Assembly (NCBI GenBank): GCA_019022495.1
Contig: JAFEKR010000035.1
Coordinates: 556,076 to 620,075 of the forward strand
Length of the DNA stretch: 64,000 nucleotides
Direction: 5' to 3'
Origin: Epichloe hybrida
Taxonomy: Eukaryota > Ascomycota > Sordariomycetes > Hypocreales > Clavicipitaceae
Shown here in pieces: positions 12,172 to 22,884 of this stretch (position 1 is the first letter of the stretch; each line of letters starts with the position of its first letter). A model generated the notes under the pieces. The model saw nothing but the letters and a program-made list of their open reading frames with translations, had not been told where the DNA came from and ran no database searches. Made by a program: the position numbers and the translations under genes.

Positions 12172-12969
12172 CTCTCCTTTGATAAAAATGGCTTGCGTTT
12201 CCTTTGGGAACCCTTCGATCTACGTGATCGTCAAAGAGGCCCCGATACAGCGAGATAAGCTGTTGTCGCGGCCAACTGTTGGAGCTCCCAGCTGCCGTGT
12301 CCGCAACTCAGCTTCAGAGGTGTCGTCAGCGCAGCGGATATGAGCTACTTCTAGAGGATCGCATCCAGGTCGGCTGCGGGCGGCACAGAGAAGTGGAATA
12401 TTCTTGAAGACGATTTATAACATCGTCAACAGACAATCTGAAGAGCAGCTCCCAATGTATTGATAATGGTCTGGGCGCGCTGGAACGACTGGATGACGAG
12501 GGTTGTGCTGGAGCACTATGTATCGTCGCAGATCACAAGCCGAGCTTGAACGTCCAGCACGGGGTAGGAAAGGTGGGGGGGTGGGCGGCGAGCCAGGAAG
12601 AAGTCAGGCGTTGTCATCTGAGACATGGGTATTAACGGGGAAGGAACCAGGAAAATTAGTAAGCGATGGCAAGAGCCCAGAGTCACTCCGTAGATTTTCC
12701 GCAAAGGGTAACATCTGCCCCACTGCCCTACTGCCCACCGGCACAAAAGGCAAGAGGACCAGAAAAATATTCCTGCGCGTGCAGATTTAGGGCTCAACCC
12801 ACAGACGAAAATTAGAGGGGCCAAAGTATCCTGCGCAGAAGAGCATCGCGAAACCCTCTCGACCGACCTCAGCCCGCTTCCGAATTATACCCCCCCCCTC
12901 CACCCCATCGACCGCCGTTCTCCCTTTTTCGTCGTTAACGGGATACCGACTCACACAAATCTATTCAAG
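12172..12969. promoter_or_regulatory. Divergent promoter region, YMR1 / RPS3
   Basis: About 800 bp separate the start codons of two divergent genes, so both promoters must lie here. The RPS3-proximal part (12889-12910) holds a C-rich pyrimidine tract, usual for ribosomal protein gene leaders in filamentous fungi. I cannot place a TATA box or a named factor site with confidence. Confidence 0.5.
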
Positions 12970-14127
12970 ATGGCTCATCCCGGATCCCAGATGTGAGTGT
13001 CTGCTTGCTTGCTGTCATCGTCCGTGTACACCAACAGATTGTGTGGGAGGCCCGCCGAAATGAAAATGCCCAACGTTCCTGAAGGAGTGGTTTTGCACAA
13101 AGTGTCTGGGTGACTTGGAGAATCTTGTTGCGTTCAGGAATACGGCGTACTGCTACTGCTGCTCGTTAATTGGAGATGGAACGCTCTTTACAGCAACATG
13201 GAGAAAGAGATGGGGGCTATTGCAACATTTGAAGATTGGAAGCCTCCAGGCTTTGAAGCAAATGCCAGCTCGCTGTGGAGGAATGGGCAACGGGCCCACG
13301 AAATTTCCCGGGATTCACAGAACTTGCCAACGAGAACCAATGTCAGGATGAACCGTCACTAACTCAGATATTCTAGTTCCAAGAGGAGAAAGTTCGTTGC
13401 CGACGGTGTCTTCTACGCCGAGCTCAACGAGTTCTTCCAGCGCGAGCTCGCTGAAGAGGGTTACTCCGGCGTCGAGGTCCGCGTCACCCCTACCGTCACC
13501 GACATCATCATCCGCGCAACCCAGACCCAGGAAGTCCTCGGTGAGCAGGGCCGCCGCATCCGCGAGCTCACCTCCCTGATCCAGAAGCGCTTCAAGTTCC
13601 CCGAGAACTCGGTCTCCCTGTACGCCGCCAAGGTCCAGAACCGTGGTCTCTCCGCCGTCGCTCAGTGCGAGTCCCTCCGCTACAAGCTCCTCAACGGTCT
13701 GGCCGTCCGTCGCGCCTGCTATGGTGTCCTCCGCTTCATCATGGAGTCCGGCGCCAAGGGTTGCGAGGTCGTCGTCTCCGGAAAGCTCCGTGCCGCTCGT
13801 GCCAAGTCGATGAAGTTCACCGACGGCTTCATGATCCACTCTGGTCAGCCCGCCAAGGACTTCATCGACACTGCCACTCGTCACGTCCTGCTCCGCCAGG
13901 GTGTCCTGGGTATCAAGGTCAAGATCATGCGTGGCTCTGACCCTGACGGCAAGGCCGGCCCTCAGAAGTCTCTCCCAGACGCCGTCACCATCTACGAACC
14001 CAAGGAAGAGCAGCCCGTTCTCCAGCCCATCAGCCAGGACTACGGTGCTAAGGCCGCTGCCGCCCAGGCTAGCCAAGACGCTCGCGTCGCTGAGCAGGAG
14101 GGCGAAGTCGTCGAGGCCGAGCAATAA
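12970..14127 (+). CDS. RPS3: 40S ribosomal protein uS3 (S3)
   Basis: Small-subunit ribosomal protein at the mRNA entry channel. Exon 1 (12970-12992) encodes MAHPGSQ plus two bases of Ile. A 384-bp intron (12993-13376, GTGAGT..CTAG) precedes exon 2 (13377-14127), which opens with [19 protein letters not shown]. The KH domain is seen in [20 protein letters not shown], and the C-terminal S3 domain in [20 protein letters not shown] and [13 protein letters not shown]. Total 257 residues, normal for the family, with an acidic Ala/Glu tail. Codon use is strongly biased to C-ending codons, as expected of a highly expressed gene. That bias also creates a long antisense open frame that I reject. Confidence 0.98.
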
Positions 14128-15582
14128 ACGATGAGAGCTCGCGAATACAAAACGCAAAAAAAAAAAAAAAAAAGAATACACAACCAAGGGCTTCGCGATG
14201 GATTTTGACACAAAGAGAAGAAAAAAGAAACCAACGGAATTCAAGGGGACAGCGCGAGGAAGCATGACGTTCCTACGAATTTACACGTATGAAACTCGGA
14301 CGGGCGGAGGAGAGTGAGGAAAGAAGCCAAGGCGAAAATGGCGGTCTACCCGAAGGCGTCAATCCATTGATCTTATTTGCATCTGCTCAGGGCATTGGAA
14401 TGTTTTAATCTTGTTTTATGTGTAATGGTAGACCTAAAGCCATGAAAGAGAATGAGACCCGAGATTCCGATGAACCACGGAAACAAACAGAAAGCAAGCA
14501 GACTCTGCCAGCTTTGTCTCGCGTGCATGCTTGTGAAGCGCTGAATCTAGGTACAAGTAGTGAACAGGGAACAACTACTCCTGTAACAATTCAAGACTCT
14601 AGGCACAAGATTACGAACCGTTACTCTTGACCCGCCGAGTGAAGAGCGTGACTAGTAAAGTAGTACCCACGCATGTCCTGACTGCCGCCGCAAAGCCACA
14701 TGAAGCTCAGACACGCAATCATACAATACAGCACGACATCTCAAGCCCGGCGGCTTGTAACGTAAAAAAGCACGGCACAACAACACGCGGCGGCATGAGG
14801 TTGAGCGAACCCCCGTACGGACAGAGCAGCCGAGTAAATCGCCGGCGAAAACATCGTTCAAGGTGACTTGATACATTCATCTATCAATGCGAAAGACGCC
14901 TGACCCCTCTACGCCTACGCCAAAGCATCCAGTACTATGCCACCAGTCGACCGACCGAACCTCCTTGTCATGAATAATGCAGTTCTTGGTACTCGTACTC
15001 GTACAAGGAAATAGAGTAATTTCCATACAGCGTCACCGTGAGCTTTCGTTCCCTTGCCCAAATGCACCAGCATAGATAGATGTTTACCGCCCTCGCGAAT
15101 CCCTCATGGGATTAAATCAGGCGGGGACAAAAGAAAAGAAAGAAAACGCCCCCCCCCATCTCCCCCCTTCCCAAAGAAAAAAAAAAACCATAGAAGAAAA
15201 CCGACAATGATGAAGACAGCTCGTTCGTCTCAGATTATCTTTCTGAACTTTTTTTTTTTTGCGAAAAATCACCCAAATGTCATGTAGATTCCATCCTGTC
15301 CCCGCCCTGGGACGGATGTCGCGCTCTTCGCGCAACGGGGTGACCAACTAAAATGAGGAAAATTGTATCGTGCACGCATAATTATGATGTCGACCGGCGA
15401 ATTTGTTGACTTTAAATGGGGGCCTCGGGAAATGTTAAACGGCAAAGAGGCCATGGCAACAGACTGAAAGAGCGCAAAACGAGGTGGCCAACGGGTGTAC
15501 ACTCTCCGTGACATTGATTCCAGCCCCACGCAATGTTCGGATGATTGGATACCGTCAGCGGTCTGTTCTGCGTCCCCTAACA
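14128..15582. other. Intergenic, RPS3 3' side to NIPA gene
   Basis: About 1.45 kb between convergent genes. It includes an A-run at 14156-14173 just after the RPS3 stop, and a C-run with an adjoining A-run near 15150-15190. I see no coding exon or RNA gene. Confidence 0.5.
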
Positions 15583-17273
15583 TCATCTTTCAGCTGACTT
15601 CTTCCGGGTTTGTAGTTCAATTGCATTGCCGTACTGTTCCTTTTCGCCATTGCCATTGGCATTGCCGTTCGACCGACCTTCGTCCCCACTGTCTTCAGCG
15701 AGATCCGTGAGTCCAAAGCCTGCGGCTTCTTCTTCGTCGTATGCCCGTATTAGACCTTCTCTGTCGTCGTCGTGGCCGCTGAGGCTGTGTCGCGATGGGT
15801 CACCGCTCCTTCGGGCTTGCATGCTGCGCCGAGTTTGGAATCCAGAGACCATGTCAGTTGGGGTAGCGTCGTATCCGCCTCGCCCAGCAACAAGTTTGTG
15901 GCCGCTCGGATCGCCACGAGAAAGATTCAAGAGGTAGACTCCAGTAAAAGTCACCAGAAAGCCGCAGAGAAGTGACAATGTGTTGACCGGATCCGTGGTG
16001 TTGAATCCGCTGAACAGAATAAACGAGGCGCAGAGAGTAGCCGTGGTAAACGTTACGTAGTAGAGTGGATTGACACTGTATTGTATAACCAAATCAGTTC
16101 CTGGTTTGACGACTTTCGCGAGAGATGGCGCGATACGAGGCGCTGTAAACTTACATGTTGGTGGGGAAAGAAGCCAGAGCCTTGTTGAAGTAATTCATCT
16201 GCGTGATGATGCAAACACCCGTCAAGATCATAAAGACGTAGGTAGAGGGATGGCTGAACTGATTGTTGCCGGCAAATGTGAGCTTTAGAGCGATGCCGAA
16301 AGCCTTGACGGACATGACTGAAATGGAGCCGACGGTTGAACAAATGGAGAGGTAGATGAGGGCGTTCTTTTTGCCGTGCAATGGCGCGATTCTGTAGATC
16401 ATGAACAGCGCGAACGCAACAACAGTAACCGCGTATAAGAGGAAGCCTGGCATGGTGCTCGGTTAGTGAAACAGGCACAACATGGTCGCATCGTGCGTGA
16501 CCTTGCGCGCGGAACCAGTCTTACCAGGCCGAAGAGCATAGTCCAGAATTTGGTCGATGGTCTCAATTTCCTCGTCCGGTGGGGCGTGAAGAACAATCAC
16601 CACAGCGCCGATGAGGCAGATGGCACTACCTAGCTTGCCTAGCGTTCCAAGCTCCTCCTTGAGGAAATACGATCCTAGAACAGCGCCGATGAGGACACTG
16701 AGAGCTCCAAGAGGCGTGACCAGAATCGCGGGGGCGAAGGCGTAAGCGGCGAAGTTGCAGACCTCTCCGATTCCGACTGTTGAAACCAAGATTAGTGGCA
16801 TGAAAGTGCGTTCATGTGATGATGAGGGACTCACGGGTTGCGATACCAGCCCACCATAACGGGCTCTTTAAATACACGAAACCATCGCCTTCGAAGCCAT
16901 GTCTCTCCTCAGCTTGTATCAAACCCTGAGATATGACAAAAGTTAGCTTCAAAAGCAGTTCAGGCCCAAATAGTCCAGTCCAAGATGCGTAGCGGCACAA
17001 ACCTTCTTCGTGATGACAAAACTTGTACCTAAATTGAGGGTGAGTATTTCTTTTTTTTTTTTGCATGACGGGAGGTCGTTCGAGGAGGAGCAACTGACCA
17101 ATGGCCAACGCTGACGACATGGCAAGCGCCAAGCCAATATATCTAGACAAAGGCAAGTTAGTGGGACGGCATCTCTCGAAGGTCTGGAAGAGAGGAATCG
17201 CGGGTGCGTTTGAGACGGATTCGACAGAACTGAGGGGCTCAAGCGTCGTGGAAACGTACTTGTCTTCAAGCAT
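15583..17273 (-). CDS. NIPA-type magnesium transporter (DUF803 family)
   Basis: Multi-pass membrane protein of the NIPA family, proposed Mg2+ transporters of plasma or endosomal membranes. Six exons assemble in phase: 17273-17099, 17028-17003, 16925-16835, 16776-16525, 16446-16155 and 16075-15583, with introns of 58-79 bp, giving 442 residues. Family hallmarks are SALAIGTSFVITKKG, WWAGIATLGIGEVCNFAAY, APAILVTPLGALSVLIGA, YFLKEELGTLGKLG and IVNPLYYVTFTTATL. About eight or nine hydrophobic helices lie between residues 45 and 330, followed by a hydrophilic tail of about 110 residues rich in Arg, Ser, Gly and Asp. I chose Met 17273 (MLEDKY); an in-frame Met at 17366 would add 31 residues that look like translated leader. 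Substrate is inferred from family only. Confidence 0.93.
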
Positions 17274-18992
17274 GATGATCGCAGCGACACCAAAATAACG
17301 TCTCAAAAGTCTATGGACCAACTCCGATAGATTAAAAAAGAGAGAAGGATGATGCCACGCGACCAAGAACGAAGAAGGAGGGATGTTGTCGTCGCCAGCT
17401 GCCTCGAAACAAGATTATCGAAGTGGGCAGGCAAGCAACGACGCACGGTAACGACTCGATTCTTAAGCTTGACAACGTTGGCGCATATGAAACAATGGAA
17501 AGAATTCGTGGGGGATAAGTCGAGAGGCACACGTCGATCCAGCCGAGGAGGAATAAAGCCGAATGCGGAGTGTAGATGCGGCGTGGTACGTGGACGGGGT
17601 CGGTAATCGTTAGTCTCGTCAAGGTTGATGATAAGTCGTCAGCTTCGTCCCAGACGAAGGGGAGAAATTGGAGGAGAAACGGGGGGCGGCGGCAGAGAAC
17701 ACGAGGGCGATGAGGAGATGCGAAAAGGAGACAGGGCGTTGAGGGTGTTCGCGATGAAACGAAAGGTGGTCGTGGCAGTGCGAGATGGTGGAGGGTCGCA
17801 AAGCAAGGCGCGGAGCTGGGGCTGGTCGAGGACGAAACGACTGGTGGTGAAGGCTCCCACTTCGGTGGTTACATTGTAATCCGTAGAGGCACGCGAAAAC
17901 CAAAAGAAGTGGGGCCTGGCACGATTATCAGTCAGGTCTTCGCTGGGTCCACCACGCGATTACGATTGTGGCTACGGACTATTCTTGTCTCTGCCTCTTA
18001 ATTCAATGTTACATTCCAACCACGAACCTACACACGAACCTACATACACGAATCCACAGCAGAGCTATCGAAACAGACAAGCCGTTTTTCATAGGGAGCA
18101 ATCGTGCCTGCATGCGGCCTCCGGAAACTGATGATACACGTACGGATTTAAAGTCTGGCTCGATCGCGTCCCTGGTCGTGCCGTCCCCTGCAGATTGAAT
18201 CGCCGCCACGTCCAACCCACCACACCCGGCAATAAATAAATAAACACATATATTCCCCAGCAGATGAACATGCAGGGGAAGCCTGTCCCGCTTTCATCAG
18301 CTGATCGTTGGTCGCCCTGCCCCATCCAGCAGCCAGCCATCTGAATGCTGCTTTGTTGCTTTGCTTCTTGTGCAAACCTGTCTACGACTCTACGTGGCAT
18401 TGACCCAGACCCAGTAAATGAAAAGCTTGGTTGCTCAAGAAAGCTTATTACATATTGCGCCGACCTCGCCTTCGAATTTTCCACGCCGTTTCACATCCAG
18501 AGGAAGGGGGGCAATGAGAAACTATCAATCAATAAATCTTGCCCCCCTGGACCCCCTCGGATGGACATCGGATGGACAAAGATGCTTCACCCTGGCAAAG
18601 CGGACTTTCAACCTTCATTCCATTACATCTAAACAAGTTGACAATCTGACACGGCTATGCTATCGTGCAGCGAACCACGCTCGTGGAATGCTGCGGCGCG
18701 GTTTAATGCCGGGCAATCTGCCAGTACAAGCGATCTCTAATAAACACACAGCCTTCCGCAAACTTGCAAAGGACCCAGACTAAAGACCTCGAGCACGAGA
18801 ACCTCCCCGCGCTCATGTAAGATCTTTCCCCTCAAACACAAGTAACTTGAAAAAGTGGCCCCACATCACGAGGCCGCCCGCGACCGCACTACATAGGCCT
18901 AGTAGGCGCCCTTCTTGTCTAGTTAAGCTTTCCCTTTCTAGTGAACAGCAACACCATGGTTCCTTTCTAATGCAATACACGTCCCCGCGAAC
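17274..18992. other. Intergenic, upstream of the NIPA gene
   Basis: Long spacer holding the NIPA promoter and leader. 17300-17900 is purine-rich on the plus strand, that is CT-rich in the sense of the NIPA gene. Several short open frames occur, but none has recognisable protein features or a plausible exon chain. I call no gene. Confidence 0.45.
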
Positions 18993-19244
18993 TTGCATAG
19001 ATACACACCAGTGCAAAATCTATTAATAGAACGAGGAGATCAGCTTGACCCGAATGAAGATAATACCCCTGAAGCAATCGCAGCGTATGTCTTCACACAA
19101 GTCGCAGCATACGAAGTTGGAGGGATGGTAGGCCATGGCCTATGGTCCGCTTTCATCAGTGACTTTGAAGGATGGAGCGAAGAGACCTTCAGGGAAGTTA
19201 TCACGAACCCGTTTTCGGTGCTTGCGTATACTTCGGAGTACTGA
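18993..19244 (+). CDS. Possible small or remnant protein, unrecognised
   Basis: An 83-codon open frame whose second half reads like a folded protein: acidic then mixed, with words AAYVFTQVAAYEVGG, HGLWSAFISDFEGW and EETFREVITNP. The first ten codons are less convincing, and the true 5' end could be an exon boundary. No partner exons are clear on either side, and it stands alone in a 2.7-kb gap. It could be a short gene, the last exon of an unrecognised gene, or a fragment left by gene decay. I do not recognise a family. Confidence 0.22.
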   Translation: MHRYTPVQNLLIERGDQLDPNEDNTPEAIAAYVFTQVAAYEVGGMVGHGLWSAFISDFEGWSEETFREVITNPFSVLAYTSEY

Positions 19245-20000
19245 GCAAGCACTGTGTTAACACCGGGTGAATAAGGATAGCTACGTTTGTTTAATGGACA
19301 GCAACAGCGAGCATTTGTTTTCAAACAATGATACTATTTACCCACGACTCTCGAGCATCCTATTAATGCTCAATGAGGTAATGGACAAACCCTCGTAGAA
19401 ATGTCCTGAATATTTCAGGCCTTCGAGCCCTGCCTGCGACGAGAACACCCCTATACCGGGGTTCCATTTTCCAGGCTGAATTATTGAAATGTCACAGTCG
19501 GGATACCTCACCTGAACTGCTGATGCTACATAATACTTTTCCACGCAACCATCTTGTTGGCAAATTGGCGCTGTTCAAAATAACCAAATGGCATCTCGGA
19601 GTGGAATTGGGTATCGTTGAAAGCAATTTGAGAACAAGAAGCAGCAAATCACCAATACATGTATCCCGTCCCAGTAAAACAGTGCCCTTTCCTTTGTTTT
19701 CTTTCTTTCTTCCGAAATGGACAAACTTGTTCGATCCGCCAATTTCTTTAACTGGTTAGCACGCATTCAAATGTCCCTACCTTTGGGATATGAGCTTGTT
19801 GCAGCTCATTGGGTGTCACTGCCGATGTTGTGAGGAGGCTGCTATCTAGAGTGGCCCTTTGTGTGTTAGAATAGCACTTGCCATGGCCGTGACTGGGTGA
19901 TTGCTTGGCAACTCATTTGCCAAACCTGAAGGGAGGGGAAATTGGGCGAATAGAATCTAGGAAGAACCACGGAATGGATGTTAGTATCACAAGGTGCTTT
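19245..20000. other. Intergenic
   Basis: About 750 bp without supportable coding sequence. It should contain the 3' UTR of the minus-strand acidic-protein gene that ends at 20001. Confidence 0.45.
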
Positions 20001-22122
20001 TCAGGGCCGGCGACGCTTGGCATCTACAGTGTCACGGTTAGCCTTGTCATGCATCTAGGAGCTGAGGTAGGACTAACTTTGATCGTCTTCAGCACCGTTC
20101 TCATCGTCACCACGTGCTCGTTTTGCCGTGTTGGGTGATGTGTCTTCACTAACACCATCATGGAGGGTCTCTGGGTCGTCGTCCCTCCAATCGATCTCAC
20201 CATCAACTTCTTCTTCATCGGCTTCGTCTTTAAAGATGAGCTCATCTGCACCGCCATCGATGGTATCAAATTCTGCAGGGACATATGGAATCTGCCCTTC
20301 GTTCTCAGATGTCGTGTTCATGGTACTTGTATCGTTCACACCAACATGTGGGTATCCATTTTGGGTGTCCTCCTGTCCGACTTCTTCTTCCTCAATGGCG
20401 CCATTGATGGACGTAACTTCCACTGGCTCGTCAAAGTCAGTCCCCAGGACATCATGCGCTTCGGTTCGTTCAGGCTCATCTGCTGATATTGCTACCGCTG
20501 CAATGCCGTCTGATTCTCCGGCTGTGGCAGCGTTGTCGTTGGTGTCATTAACGGGTATTGTTAAGTGGGGATCCGCAAACACCGCCTCTTCGTCGACTTC
20601 TTCCCCATCACCCACGTCATCTTCGGCAGCGAGAGCGCCCGATACCATAACGTCCTCTTCCAAATGGTGACTTTCAGCCGTGCCTTCTGGGTCATTCTCA
20701 GCAACGAACTCTTGCTGATCTGGTATCTCATGTTTATCTATATCCAACTCGTTGACTTGGCTAGTAGGTTCCAGATTCTGAGGAGCCTGGCCACTTTCTG
20801 TCGTGTCTTCGTCATCAGCACTTTCGTCTTCGTCGAACTGCGCCTCAAGATCCTCAACAGCGGAGACGTCTCCGGTGTCTGCGCCATGTGTGTACGGCGC
20901 CGGCGACTGAAACAGATGGATGACTTCGTCTAGTCCCTTACCCTCAGTGGCACTTTCCATCAGAAAATCGAACCGTTTACTGGTACTTGGTCGGGTGAAA
21001 AGATAAGTGTAAAGAGGCCTGGTGTTATCTGGATCTTGGTTTTTAACTAGAATATCGAAGATTTCAATGACCTGTCTGAAAGTGATATTTGCGAGCAGAT
21101 CTGGCGAAGATGACTTTTGATTTGGTCAGCCTGTCATGTCATTTTCAGTCTGAAACAATAACCAGAGCACTTACTTCTGAAAATTCAAGACCAAGCTCGT
21201 CAACCTGGAAGACGAGCTCGTCCTCGGCAAGCAGCTCATTTGCGAGTTCTTCTCGAAACCCGTCTAGCAACGATTTTATGTTCTCATCCAAAATGGACAG
21301 CTGGGAGAAGAAGCCGTCTGATTTAGCGGAGAAGCACGGAAATTCATCTCCCTTGTATTGTACCGTAATTGCAGGAAACTGCGGAGACTCGGTATCGGAT
21401 TCTCCTTGATGGGTAGCCTCGGCTTCCAAATTCTCGTCCAAATTCGGGCCGCTGTTGTCTACATTCTCATTGTGCACCTCCGCAGACCTAGATCCCTTGG
21501 TAACGTCTGTTTGGGCCTCATGTTTCTGCTCGATATATTCTTGATCCATGGTTTCAAAAGCGGCGGGGGCGGTTGGCAAGGTCTTATCATCATGAGCATC
21601 AGCCGCTGACATGTCACTCTCTTCGATGATTGGCTCCAGAGTTTGTTCATGCTCGTGTTCCCAGCTAATTTCGTGATCTTCCGCTCGGCCTCCAATTTCT
21701 CCGTGATCCCCAGTTTCTTTGTTGTACGAATCGTCATCTGTCTCGTGCTCTCCTGCAGCTTGACTCTCAATCTCAGATGCATCGCCTGCTGCGTGGAGAT
21801 TCGAGGAATCTTCGATGTCATAATCTATCTCATTAGGTGATTCAAGGGCTTGATTGGTTTCTTTGAGGCTCTCATGGTCGATCTGAGTATACATTGCTTC
21901 TCCTTGGTCAGCTCCCTCGAGATAGTTCACATCTTCGTCATGGTATTGCTCAACATTGGTGTTCTCGTCCATTGGAAGGCGTTTGCTATCGATGGAATTC
22001 GGATCGTCCACATGATCTGGCTCCTTCTCTACCTCGGTGTCGTAGTCAATCAAGTCATCATCTAGATGGGCCTCTAATCCAAATTGCGGCGCAGTATCGA
22101 CTTCCATCTGGATTTCCGCCAT
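20001..22122 (-). CDS. Highly acidic fungal protein of unknown function (DUF2420-like?)
   Basis: Two large exons (22122-21175 and 21113-20078) join in phase across a 61-bp intron. A further 54-bp intron (20077-20024, with GCTAAC branch site and TGTAG end) leads to a tiny last exon that gives the tail QNAKRRRP. Total about 668 residues; if the last intron is not used the protein stops at 20073. Both halves are extremely rich in Asp/Glu and look disordered. The only compact part is the middle, about residues 255-365: ITVQYKGDEFPCFS, LLDGFREELANELL, LANITFRQVIEIFDILVK and PLYTYLFTRPSTSKRF. This resembles what I remember of the fungal DUF2420 family, but that match is from memory. The basic C-terminus could be a nuclear localisation signal. 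It is divergent from RET2. Confidence 0.8.
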
Positions 22123-22884
22123 GGTCGCGACCGCAGCGACAGCCTCCTGCTGAGTCGAAATCGCGTGGAGCGACGTTCAGAATGTGCCAGGTAACGGCTT
22201 AAGCATATTCTTTTGATTCAAAACGGAGCTGCGTGGCGATACCGCAAGTCGCGTTGCGTCGTGATGATCAGATTCGTGATGCTGGCGGAATTTCAAGGCT
22301 AGGCACGCGCGAGTCGTACCCGTGGATGAGCTTGCTGAGGTTTTCGGAGCGACCTGACCTGACTTGAGCCCGACCTGAGTGCACTGTGGGTCTTGGTGGC
22401 GTAAATTAGTGTATTCTAATTGGCCCATAAATCCCCTATATGTAATAACGATTTTAACAGCGATTTCAGCAGCGATTTTGACAGCAAATTTGTTAGGGAA
22501 TGCAGTAGCGAATTAAAACACGCGCAAGACTCTATCAAGACCCCCAGTGTACTTAGTTCAGGTCAGGTCGTGTCTGTTGGCGAAAATGATGACTGAAATG
22601 AAGGTGGTGGAGTTGTGCCCGAAAGAAGAGGGAGGGACCAGTACGTATCCTTTGCCTGCAGCCCCCGCCTTTAGTGAAGTACCAAGCACGGGGCGAAAGG
22701 CCAGCAACACCCAAACCAAGATGCCCCGCTGTCCGTCCACACCTGACTTGGCCTGAACTGGGAATATTGGCTATTAGCTCCTGGATGTGGCCGACTTGTT
22801 GTCAAACGATCCATCGACGTATTGACGCCGCCCGCACAGCAAGGCACCTCGAGATATCCGGTTTGTCAAAGACTAACTTTCAAA
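22123..22884. promoter_or_regulatory. Divergent promoter region, acidic protein / RET2
   Basis: About 760 bp between divergent start codons. It contains the 12-bp tandem repeat listed separately at 22449-22520. An in-frame open stretch upstream of the RET2 ATG is not coding, because the RET2 family start is explained by the 22885 ATG plus intron. Confidence 0.5.
22449..22520. repeat. Six-unit 12-bp tandem repeat
   Basis: Units begin at 22449, 22461, 22473, 22485, 22497 and 22509, exactly 12 bp apart. The first three are nearly identical (CGATTTTAACAG, CGATTTCAGCAG, CGATTTTGACAG); the last three are diverged but keep the register. It lies in the promoter region between two divergent genes. 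Confidence 0.7.

Noticed and set aside
13315..14265. 316-codon open frame antisense to RPS3
   Set aside because: It mirrors the strongly C-biased codon use of RPS3; the sense frame is an unmistakable ribosomal protein, and the antisense peptide is repetitive Asp/Gly/Leu.
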